This document shows positions 18,312 to 25,631 of a stretch of DNA of 64,000 bases, in pieces. Under the pieces are notes generated by a model. The model did not search any database, was not told where the DNA came from, and saw only the letters and a program-made list of their open reading frames with translations. Where the stretch lies: the NCBI RefSeq assembly GCF_900110755.1, contig NZ_FOFF01000002.1, positions 62,001 to 126,000 on the forward strand. The letters run 5' to 3'. The position numbers were made by a program, and so were the translations under genes. Each line of letters opens with the position of its first letter. The stretch's first letter is position 1. Source of the stretch: Streptomyces sp. yr375 (lineage in GTDB: Bacteria > Actinomycetota > Actinomycetes > Streptomycetales > Streptomycetaceae).

Positions 18312-18657
18312 GCACCTGTCACCTGCACACCATGCGCATCCGCGCACACCCGGCGAGGAGCAGTTCGCCCTCGCCGCCGAGCTTCTCGCCCTGCTCGGCG
18401 ACCGCACCCGGCTCGCCCTGCTGCACGCGCTCGCCGCCGGCGAGGCCGATGTGACGACGCTGACGGAAGCCTGCGGGGCGGCCCGGCCGGCGGTCAGCCA
18501 GCATCTGGCGCGGCTGCGGCTGGCCGGGCTCGTGCACACCCGCAAGGAGGGCCGCCGGGTGGTCTACTCGCTCGCCGACGGTCATCTGCGCCGCCTGGTG
18601 GACGAGGCGCTGAACGTGGCCGACCACCGGCTCGGGGACGAGCCGCCGCACGACTAG
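18298..18657 (+). CDS. ArsR/SmtB-family metal-responsive repressor
   Basis: 119 residues with a winged helix: LAAELLALLGDRTRLALLHALAAGEADVTTLTEACGAARPAVSQHLARLRLAGLVHTRKEGRRVVYSL. The N-terminus is His-rich (MHLSPAHHAHPR) and the C-terminus ends in HLRRLVDEALNVADHRLGDEPPHD, giving the His/Asp-rich alpha-5 type site of zinc/nickel/cobalt sensors. It probably represses the divergent CDF efflux gene and releases DNA on metal binding. ATG 18298 is taken as start; GTG 18292 is an alternative. No ribosome site precedes it, so the transcript may be leaderless. Confidence 0.92.
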   Translation: MSARMHLSPAHHAHPRTPGEEQFALAAELLALLGDRTRLALLHALAAGEADVTTLTEACGAARPAVSQHLARLRLAGLVHTRKEGRRVVYSLADGHLRRLVDEALNVADHRLGDEPPHD

Positions 18658-18672
18658 CCGGGGTGGGCCGGG

Positions 18673-19884
18673 TCAGTAGTGCTCGGCCATGCCGAGGTAC
18701 TGCTCGGCGAAGGAGGCCGCTGCCGTGGGCGAGGTGAACAGGCGGCGCAGTCGGGCGAAGGTCGTGCCCCCGCGGAACGGGTCCCCGGCGGCCGTGCCGT
18801 GGTAGACGTCCGACAGCCACTGCGAGAACTCCTGGTAGTCCCACACCCGGCGCAGACACGCCTCCGAGTAGCCGTCGAGGCCGGCGCCGTCACCGCCGTC
18901 CAGGTAGTCGACCAGCGCGTCGCCCAGCAGGAACGCGTCGTGCAGGGCGAGGTTCATGCCCTTCGCCGCGATGGGCGCGACGAGGTGGGCCGAGTCCCCG
19001 GCCAGGAAGAGCCGCCCGTACGTCATCGGCTCGACCACGTAGTCGTGCATGTCCAGGACGCGCTTCTCGATCAGCGGCCCCTCGGTGAGCGGCGGGGCGT
19101 CCGCGCCGCCCGCGAGGCGTTCGTGCAGCTCGGCCCAGATCCGGTCGTCGGGCCAGTTCTCCGGGTCGTCGCCGGGCGGGCACTGGAGGTAGTACCGGGT
19201 GACCTCGGGGCTGCGGGCCATGTGCCCGGCGAAGCCGTTCGGGTGGACGCCGAACAGGACGCAGTCGGAGGACGGCGGGGCCTCGGCGAGCAGCGCCAGC
19301 CAGCCGATGCCGTAGTCGTGCCGCGCGATGCGCGCCCGCTCCGGCGCCAGCGCGGCCCGGCTGACCCCGCGCGCGCCGTCCGCCCCGACGACGAAGTCGC
19401 AGGTGAGCACCTGCCGTTCGGCCGTCTCCGGGTCGGTGTACGACACCGAAGGCAGCGCCGTGTCGAGGTCGTGCAGCTCGACGTCGCGCACCGAGAAACG
19501 GGCGTCGCCGCCGCGTACGTCCACGTACTCGCGCACCAAGTCCGTCACCAGCAACGGCTGTGGGTACACCCAGTGGTGATGGCCCGTCAGGTCGGTGTAG
19601 GAGAAGCGGTACCGCTCGCCCGCGAAGCGGAACTCGCAGGCCGAATGCCGCTCGGCGCGCTCCAACAGGCCGTCCGCCAGGCCCCGTTGCCGCAGTCCGC
19701 GGACGGCCCACTCCTCGATGACGCCGGCGCGTGGCCGCCGCTCGATGAACTCACGGCTCTCCGTCTCCAGGACGACGCAGTCGACGGACGCGGCCCGCAG
19801 GATGTTGCCGACCGTGAGGCCCGCGGGACCCGCGCCCACGACGACGACCGGGACGTGCGGGCGGGAAGGTGAGTTGGTGGTCAC
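18673..19884 (-). CDS. pobA: 4-hydroxybenzoate 3-monooxygenase-like flavoprotein
   Basis: 403 residues, close to the 394 of characterised PobA. FAD motifs are present: VVVGAGPAGLTVGNILRAASV near the N-terminus, CDFVVGADGARGVSRAAL (DG motif) and GRLFLAGDSAHLVAPIAAKGMNLALHDA (GD motif). The PobA-specific RRPRAGVIEEWAV and HHHWVYPQPLLVTDL segments are present too. The enzyme hydroxylates 4-hydroxybenzoate to protocatechuate with NAD(P)H. No protocatechuate ring-cleavage genes are adjacent, so the pathway context is missing locally. GTG 19884 starts the Rossmann-fold protein. It lies 31 bp after the CoA-binding gene on the same strand. Confidence 0.88.
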   Translation of the reverse strand: MTTNSPSRPHVPVVVVGAGPAGLTVGNILRAASVDCVVLETESREFIERRPRAGVIEEWAVRGLRQRGLADGLLERAERHSACEFRFAGERYRFSYTDLTGHHHWVYPQPLLVTDLVREYVDVRGGDARFSVRDVELHDLDTALPSVSYTDPETAERQVLTCDFVVGADGARGVSRAALAPERARIARHDYGIGWLALLAEAPPSSDCVLFGVHPNGFAGHMARSPEVTRYYLQCPPGDDPENWPDDRIWAELHERLAGGADAPPLTEGPLIEKRVLDMHDYVVEPMTYGRLFLAGDSAHLVAPIAAKGMNLALHDAFLLGDALVDYLDGGDGAGLDGYSEACLRRVWDYQEFSQWLSDVYHGTAAGDPFRGGTTFARLRRLFTSPTAAASFAEQYLGMAEHY

Positions 19885-19915
19885 CCGAACAGTATGAGCG
19901 GCCCCGTGACCCGCC

Positions 19916-20332
19916 TCAGGAGTTCCGGCCCAGCCGGGGGATCTCGATCGCCGGGCAACGGTCCATGACCATCTCCAGGCCCGCGGCGCGCGTACGGTCG
20001 TAGGCCGCCTCGTCGACGACGTCCAACTGGAACCACACCGCCTTCGCACCCTTGGCGACCGCCTCGTCGGCGACCGCGCCCGCGAGGTCGCTGTTCACGA
20101 AGACGTCGACGACGTCCACCTCGAAGGGGATGTCGGCGAGAGAGGCGTACCCCTGCTCCCCGTGCACGGGCTCCGCCTTCGGGTGGACGGGGACGACCCG
20201 CTTGCCGAACCGCCGCAGCACCTCCGCGACGCCGTACGCCGCGCGCCCGCGGTTCGTCGACAGGCCCACCACGGCCCAGGTGTCACCGAGTCCGGTGAGG
20301 ATCTTGCGGATCGTTGCCTCGTCGCCGTACAC
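19916..20332 (-). CDS. CoA-binding-domain protein
   Basis: 138 residues of the stand-alone CoA_binding fold (YccU/DUF-type succinyl-CoA-synthetase alpha-like domain). Seen are WAVVGLSTNRGRAAYGVAEVLRRFGKRVVPVHPKAEPVHGEQGYASLADIP and a later VDVFVNSDLAGAVADEAVAKGAKAVWFQLDVVDEAA. These small proteins bind CoA or nucleotides; no biochemical role is established. GTG 20332 is the start. Co-transcription with pobA is likely; it is divergent from the CysRS-like gene. Confidence 0.88.
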   Translation of the reverse strand: MYGDEATIRKILTGLGDTWAVVGLSTNRGRAAYGVAEVLRRFGKRVVPVHPKAEPVHGEQGYASLADIPFEVDVVDVFVNSDLAGAVADEAVAKGAKAVWFQLDVVDEAAYDRTRAAGLEMVMDRCPAIEIPRLGRNS

Positions 20333-20445
20333 CGGCGGCCTCCTTGACGTGGGACAGGACTGTCCTCCAGTGCAACAGAGCGCGTCGGACGGTGATTCCG
20401 GGCGGCTTGCCTGCGCATCGCGCGTCGGCCGCCTACGCTCGGCTC

Positions 20446-21198
20446 GTGCTGCGCATCATCGACGCCCGAACCGGCGAACCCGTCGTCGCCGCCCCCGTCC
20501 GGCGGGGCCTGACCCGTGTCGAGGTACATGCCTCGGGATACGGTCCCGGCTCGCTCCGGGTCCTGCTCGTCGCCGACCTCCTCTTCCGCGCGCTGGAACT
20601 CGGCGGCACGCCCGTCTGGGCCGTGCTCACCGGCGAACGAGAACAGGCGGAACTGCGGGCGGCCGCCACCGCCCTCGGCATGCACCCCTTCGAGGACGGC
20701 CGCGACCTCGGCTCCGGCGCCGGACTGGGCGAGGCGCAGATCCTGCACGTGGTGGGCGAGGACGGCCCGGCCCCCGACGGGGTACGGGTCGCCGTCGCAC
20801 CGGCGCGGGGGGCCGTGCCCGGGGGAGCGCCGGGCGCGGACGCCGTGCCGGCCGTCGACCCCGCCGTCCTGCGCCTCGCCCTCCTCGCCACGCCCCGCAC
20901 CGAGCCCGTCCGGCTCGACGCGGCCGTCCTGGGCGAGGCCCACGACACGCTCGCCCGCTGGCGGCGGGCCGTCGCCGACTGGGCGCGGTCGCCCTCGCGG
21001 CCGGTGCCCGAAGAGCTGCGCGGGCGGCTGCGCGCCGCCTGGGAGGACGACCTGGACATGCCGGCGGTGCTCGGGGTCCTGCGGTCGGTGGCCGACGCCG
21101 GGCCCGAGCTGCCGGACGGCGCCCGCTTCGAGACCTACGCCTACGCCGACCGCCTCCTCGGCCTGGAACTCACCCGCGACCTGGGAGCCCCGGCGTGA
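20446..21198 (+). CDS. cysteinyl-tRNA-synthetase-like protein lacking catalytic motifs
   Basis: 250 residues. The N-terminal part (RVEVHASGYGPGSLRVLLVADLLFRALELGGTPVWAVLTG) resembles the CysRS Rossmann entry around HIGH, but the zinc cysteine and HIGH are gone. The C-terminal part (LGEAHDTLARWRRAVADW, then LRAAWEDDLDMPAVLGVLRSVAD) resembles the CysRS helical domain with its DDDxNTPxAL motif. KMSKS and the anticodon region are absent. It cannot be a working synthetase; MshC, the mycothiol ligase, keeps the motifs, so it is not that either. GTG 20446 fits the domain start. Its stop overlaps the next gene's GTG, indicating coupling to SixA. The remote resemblance is by eye. Confidence 0.75.
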   Translation: MLRIIDARTGEPVVAAPVRRGLTRVEVHASGYGPGSLRVLLVADLLFRALELGGTPVWAVLTGEREQAELRAAATALGMHPFEDGRDLGSGAGLGEAQILHVVGEDGPAPDGVRVAVAPARGAVPGGAPGADAVPAVDPAVLRLALLATPRTEPVRLDAAVLGEAHDTLARWRRAVADWARSPSRPVPEELRGRLRAAWEDDLDMPAVLGVLRSVADAGPELPDGARFETYAYADRLLGLELTRDLGAPA

Positions 21199-21749
21199 CC
21201 GGGCCCGGCGGCGGGGGAGCGCCGCGCCGGCTGGTGGTGCTGCGGCACGCCAAGTCGGCCTGGCCGGACGGCGTCCCCGACCACGACCGGCCGCTCGCCC
21301 CGCGCGGCCACCGGGACGCCCCGGCCGCCGGCCGCGCCCTCGCCGCGGCCGACTGCCTCCCCGACCTCGCCCTGTGCTCCACGGCAGTCCGAGCCCGCAG
21401 CACTTTGGAACTGGCCGCCGCCCAGTGGGCAGGCCCGCCGCCGGTGCGCTTCGACCGGCGGCTCTACGGGGCCGACGTACCCGAGCTGCTGGAGGTCGTC
21501 CACGAGACGCCCGCCGAGGTCGGGACACTGCTGCTGGTCGGGCACAACCCCGGCCTGGAGGAACTGGTCCTCGACCTGGCGGGAGACGGCCTCGACGACA
21601 CCCTGGACGAGGTGCGGCTGAAGTTCCCGACCTCGGCGATCGCCGTCCTGACCTGGCAGGGCCCCGACTGGCGCACACTGACCCCGGGCACGGCCCTGCT
21701 GACGTCGATGACCGTACCGAGAGGCGCGAAACCGCCCGCCGGCGGCTAG
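21195..21749 (+). CDS. SixA-type phosphohistidine phosphatase
   Basis: 184 residues of the histidine phosphatase superfamily. The catalytic LRHAKSAWP is at residues about 16-24, [17 protein letters not shown] and the second-site [13 protein letters not shown] are both intact, and the short SixA-like architecture is right. SixA removes phosphate from phosphohistidine proteins such as phosphotransferases; the target here is unknown. GTG 21195 overlaps the TGA of the CysRS-like gene, so the two products are probably made together. Its TAG shares the palindrome CTAG with the stop of the convergent transporter. Confidence 0.88.
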   Translation: MTGPGGGGAPRRLVVLRHAKSAWPDGVPDHDRPLAPRGHRDAPAAGRALAAADCLPDLALCSTAVRARSTLELAAAQWAGPPPVRFDRRLYGADVPELLEVVHETPAEVGTLLLVGHNPGLEELVLDLAGDGLDDTLDEVRLKFPTSAIAVLTWQGPDWRTLTPGTALLTSMTVPRGAKPPAGG

Positions 21750-23698
21750 CCGACGTGCACGCGCGGGCGCTGCGCCGGGTCCGGTTCCGCGCGGCGCAGT
21801 ACCTCGCGGGTGACCGGGGCGACCTCGCCGTCGCCGAAGACGAGGAAGCGGGCGAGCTGGCTCACGGGGCTGCCCTCGGTCCAACTGAAGTAGGCGTGCG
21901 GGACCTGTCCGGTGCGGTCGCGCAGTGCCAGCAGGACGGCGGCGATGCTGTTTGGGACGGTCGGACCCGAGATGCGCAGCCGCCGCACCCCGTGCTTCTT
22001 GTCGCCGCGCACGGCGATGTCCGCCGTGAAGTCGGAGGAGTCCCGCAGGAACACCTCCAGGAAGAGCACCGGGCCGCCGCCGGGGATCGGGGTGTGCTCG
22101 CGCTGCTCCCCCTCCTTGGCGCGGTACGCGCGCGTGGTGTGTTCCTGCGGCTCGTTCGCGATGAGCTGGAGGGGGCCGCGGCGCGCGGCCTCGTCGACGA
22201 ACCGGGCCGCCGTGTCGTCGAACGTCACCTCCGCCGCGCGCAGCTCGAAGGCCCGGTGCACCCGTGAACCGAACGACGTGACCAGGATGGCGAAGATGAA
22301 GATCCCCGCGATCCTGATGCCGTCCGGCCGCTCGATGACGTTCGCGACGAGCGTGTAGGCGAACACGGCCGTGATCGCGCCGAAGCCGAGCGTGGCCCGG
22401 CGGTGCCGGCGCCGGTGCACGGCGACCGTGGACGCGAACGCCGCCGACAGCATCAGCACCAGCACCCCGGTCGCGTAGGCCCCGCTCTGGGCGTCGACGT
22501 TCGCGTGGAACCACAGGGTGATGAGGACGGCCGTCGTCATGAACACCAGGACGAGCGGACGCACCGCGCGGGCCCACTCCGGGGCCATGCCGTAGCGGGG
22601 CAGATAGCGCGGGACGAGGTTCAGCAGCCCGGCGAGCGCGGAGGCTCCCGCGAACCAGAGGATAGCGATCGTCGAGGCGTCGTAGACCGTGCCGAAGACC
22701 TGCCCCAGGTGCTCGTGCGCCAGATACGCGAGCGCCCGGCCGTTCGCCGGGCCGCCGCTGTCGAAGTCCTTCTGAGGGATGAGGATCGTCGTCGCCAGGC
22801 TGGACAGCAGCAGGAAGCAGCTCATGATCAGCGCGGCCGTGGTGAGCAGCCTGCGGGTGTCCCTGATCCGCCCGCGCGGCTCCGCGTACGTGTCCCCGGC
22901 ATCGCCCTTGACCTGCGGCATCACCGCCACGCCCGTCTCGAAGCCGGACATGCCGAGCGCCAGCTTCGGGAACACCACCAGGGCCACGCCGACCATGACC
23001 CACGGCGAGGAGTGCTCGGCGCGCAGCGCGGTCGTCCAGTCGGTGATCCGCACGGGGTGGCTCAGGATCTCCTCGGCGGACACGGCGAGCACGACGAGGT
23101 TGAGCGCCAGATAGACCGCCACCAGGGGCACCGCGATGCCGATGGCCTCCCGGAAGCCCTTCAGGAACACCGCGCCGAGCGCGCCGACCAGCACCAGGGT
23201 GATCCACTCGTTGCCGCCGTGCATCCACTCCGGGGCGAACGGGTTCTCCACCACGTGCGCGGCGGCGTCCGCGGCCGACAGCGTGATCGTGATCATGAAG
23301 TCGGTGGCCGCGAACCCCAGCAGCACCAGCACCAGGATCTTCCCCGACCACCACGACAGCAGCCGCTCCAGCATGGCGATCGACCCCTCGCCGTGCGGGC
23401 TCTCGTGCGCCACCCGCCGGTACACCGGCAGCGCGCCCAGCAGCGTCAGGGCGATCAGCACGAGCGTGGCGAGCGGCGACAGCAGCCCGGCCGCGAGCGC
23501 GGCGATGCCCGGCTGGTAGCCGAGCGTCGAGAAGTAGTCCACGCCGGTCAGGCACATCACCCGCCACCACCGGTGGCCCTCCTGCGCCGGGGCCGGGGCG
23601 GCGTGCGGGCCGGGATGCCGGGCGGTCTGCTCGCTCAGCCCCTCCAGCAGCCAGGCCCGCCACCGCCCCGACCGCGCACCCGCGCTCTGCTCCGTCAT
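21746..23698 (-). CDS. APC-superfamily amino-acid transporter with C-terminal cytoplasmic domain
   Basis: 650 residues. After a 45-residue cytoplasmic tail, about twelve helices carry APC features: [40 protein letters not shown] and [18 protein letters not shown]. The C-terminal 190 residues are soluble and include [32 protein letters not shown] and [25 protein letters not shown], a tail also found in other actinobacterial APC permeases of unknown substrate. Start is ATG 23698; the frame continues upstream antisense to YigZ but that is not coding. It is convergent with SixA and divergent from YigZ. Confidence 0.88.
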   Translation of the reverse strand: MTEQSAGARSGRWRAWLLEGLSEQTARHPGPHAAPAPAQEGHRWWRVMCLTGVDYFSTLGYQPGIAALAAGLLSPLATLVLIALTLLGALPVYRRVAHESPHGEGSIAMLERLLSWWSGKILVLVLLGFAATDFMITITLSAADAAAHVVENPFAPEWMHGGNEWITLVLVGALGAVFLKGFREAIGIAVPLVAVYLALNLVVLAVSAEEILSHPVRITDWTTALRAEHSSPWVMVGVALVVFPKLALGMSGFETGVAVMPQVKGDAGDTYAEPRGRIRDTRRLLTTAALIMSCFLLLSSLATTILIPQKDFDSGGPANGRALAYLAHEHLGQVFGTVYDASTIAILWFAGASALAGLLNLVPRYLPRYGMAPEWARAVRPLVLVFMTTAVLITLWFHANVDAQSGAYATGVLVLMLSAAFASTVAVHRRRHRRATLGFGAITAVFAYTLVANVIERPDGIRIAGIFIFAILVTSFGSRVHRAFELRAAEVTFDDTAARFVDEAARRGPLQLIANEPQEHTTRAYRAKEGEQREHTPIPGGGPVLFLEVFLRDSSDFTADIAVRGDKKHGVRRLRISGPTVPNSIAAVLLALRDRTGQVPHAYFSWTEGSPVSQLARFLVFGDGEVAPVTREVLRRAEPDPAQRPRVHVG

Positions 23699-23752
23699 CG
23701 GAGCTTGACTACCCCCTGCGGCGGCCCTCGCACCACCGCATAGGCTGACCGG

Positions 23753-24373
23753 ATGCAGGACGAGTACCGCACGGTCGCCCACGCGCGCGTGCACGAGACC
23801 GAGGTCAACCGCTCCCGCTTCCTGTGCGCCCTCGCCCCGGCGGCCACCGAGCGGGAGGCCCAGGACTTCATCGCGGCCGTCCGCAAGGAGCACGCCGACG
23901 CCTCCCACCACTGCTGGGCGTACGTCATCGGCGCCGACGCCTCCGTCCAGAAGGCGAGCGACGACGGCGAACCCGGCGGCACCGCGGGCGTCCCGATGCT
24001 CCAGATGCTGCTGCGCCGCGACATGCGGTACGTCGTCGCCGTCGTCACCCGCTACTACGGCGGCGTCAAACTCGGCGCAGGCGGCCTCATCCGGGCGTAC
24101 GGCGGCGCGGTCGGCGAGGCCCTCGACACCGCCGGCACCCTCACCCGCCGCCGCTTCCGGCTGGCCACGCTCACCGTGGACCACCAGCGCGCGGGCAAGG
24201 TGCAGAACGACCTGCACTCGACCGGCCGCGAGGTACGGGACGTCCACTACGGCGACGCGGTCACCATCGAGATCGCCCTCCCGGACGCCGACGTCGACGC
24301 CTTCCGCGCCTGGCTCGCGGACGCCACGGCCGGCACGGCGGGCTTCGAACCGGGCGGCGAGGCGTACGGGTGA
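23753..24373 (+). CDS. YigZ/IMPACT-family protein
   Basis: 206 residues with the UPF0029 domain ([40 protein letters not shown], then [17 protein letters not shown] and [24 protein letters not shown]) followed by the DUF1949 C-terminal domain. Family members are linked to translation control or proline-peptide handling; the bacterial role is unresolved. ATG 23753 is the start. A promoter region of 54 bp separates it from the divergent transporter. Confidence 0.92.
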   Translation: MQDEYRTVAHARVHETEVNRSRFLCALAPAATEREAQDFIAAVRKEHADASHHCWAYVIGADASVQKASDDGEPGGTAGVPMLQMLLRRDMRYVVAVVTRYYGGVKLGAGGLIRAYGGAVGEALDTAGTLTRRRFRLATLTVDHQRAGKVQNDLHSTGREVRDVHYGDAVTIEIALPDADVDAFRAWLADATAGTAGFEPGGEAYG

Positions 24374-24467
24374 AATGTCGGCAACATCCGTTTACGGTGG
24401 TCGTCGTGACGGTGCGATACGGGCGTAACCGCCCGGGCTGTCGGACCCGGCCGTTAGTCTCGGGATC

Positions 24468-25631
24468 ATGAGGCTTCTGCACACTTCCGACTGGCATCTC
24501 GGCCGGGCGTTCCACCGGGTGAACATGCTCGGCGCCCAGGCCGAGTACATCGGTCACCTCGTCACGGCCGTGCGCGAGCACGAGGTCGACGCGGTGCTCG
24601 TGTCGGGAGACGTGTACGACCGCGCGGTGCCCCCGCTCGCCGCGGTGGAGCTCTTCGACGACGCCCTGCACCGGCTCGCCGACCTCGGCGTGCCCACGGT
24701 GATGATCTCCGGCAACCACGACTCGGCCCGCCGCCTCGGCGTCGGCGCGGGCCTCATCGGGCGCGCCGGCATCCACCTGCGGACGGACCCGGCGGCGGCC
24801 GGCACACCGGTGCTCCTCCAGGACGCCTACGGCGATGTCGCCTTCTACGGCCTGCCCTATCTCGAACCCGCCCTGGTGAAGGACGAGTTCGGCGTCGCGC
24901 GGGCCGGACACGAAGCGGTCCTCGCCGCCGCCATGGACCGCGTCCGCGCCGACCTCGCCACCCGCGCGCGGGGCACGCGTTCCGTCGTCCTCGCGCATGC
25001 CTTCGTCACCGGCGGCGAACCCAGCGACAGCGAGCGGGACATCACCGTCGGCGGCGTCGCCTCGGTGCCCGCCGGGGTCTTCGACGGCGTCGACTACACG
25101 GCGCTCGGGCACCTGCACGGCTGCCAGACGATCACCGAGCGGGTCCGCTACTCCGGCTCCCCGCTGCCGTACTCCTTCTCGGAGAGCGCGCACCGCAAGA
25201 CCATGTGGCTCGTCGACCTCGGCCCCGGCGGCGAGGTCACCGCCGAGCGGATCGACTGCCCGGTGCCGCGCGCGCTGGCCCGGGTCCGGGGCACCCTGGC
25301 GGAGCTGCTCGCCGACCCCGCGCTCGCCCGGCACGAGGAGGCGTGGGTCGAGGCGACGCTCACCGACGCCGTCCGCCCGGCCGACCCGATGGCCCGGCTC
25401 ACCGAGCGCTTCCCGCACACCCTCAGCCTCGTCTTCGCCCCCGAGCGCGCCCCCGACGACCCGGACGTGTCGTACGCCCGGCGGCTCGCCGACCGCAGCG
25501 ACCAGGAGATCGCCGAGGACTTCGTGGCCCATGTGCGCGGGGCGGGGCCCGACACCCGCGAGCAGGGCGTGCTGCGCGACGCCTTCGACGCGGTCCGCGC
25601 GGACGACGTCGTGCGGGAGGTCGCGCGGTGA
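24468..25631 (+). CDS. sbcD: exonuclease SbcCD nuclease subunit
   Basis: 387 residues of the Mre11/SbcD calcineurin-like phosphoesterase. Metal-binding motifs in order: HTSDWHLGR (D and H), VSGDVYDR, SGNHDSARR and FVTGGEPSDSERDI leading to GHLHGCQ. The C-terminal capping domain is present. With SbcC it cuts hairpins and protein-blocked DNA ends during recombination and repair. ATG 24468 is the start. It overlaps sbcC by GTGA at 25628-25631, so the two subunits are translationally coupled. Confidence 0.96.
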   Translation: MRLLHTSDWHLGRAFHRVNMLGAQAEYIGHLVTAVREHEVDAVLVSGDVYDRAVPPLAAVELFDDALHRLADLGVPTVMISGNHDSARRLGVGAGLIGRAGIHLRTDPAAAGTPVLLQDAYGDVAFYGLPYLEPALVKDEFGVARAGHEAVLAAAMDRVRADLATRARGTRSVVLAHAFVTGGEPSDSERDITVGGVASVPAGVFDGVDYTALGHLHGCQTITERVRYSGSPLPYSFSESAHRKTMWLVDLGPGGEVTAERIDCPVPRALARVRGTLAELLADPALARHEEAWVEATLTDAVRPADPMARLTERFPHTLSLVFAPERAPDDPDVSYARRLADRSDQEIAEDFVAHVRGAGPDTREQGVLRDAFDAVRADDVVREVAR

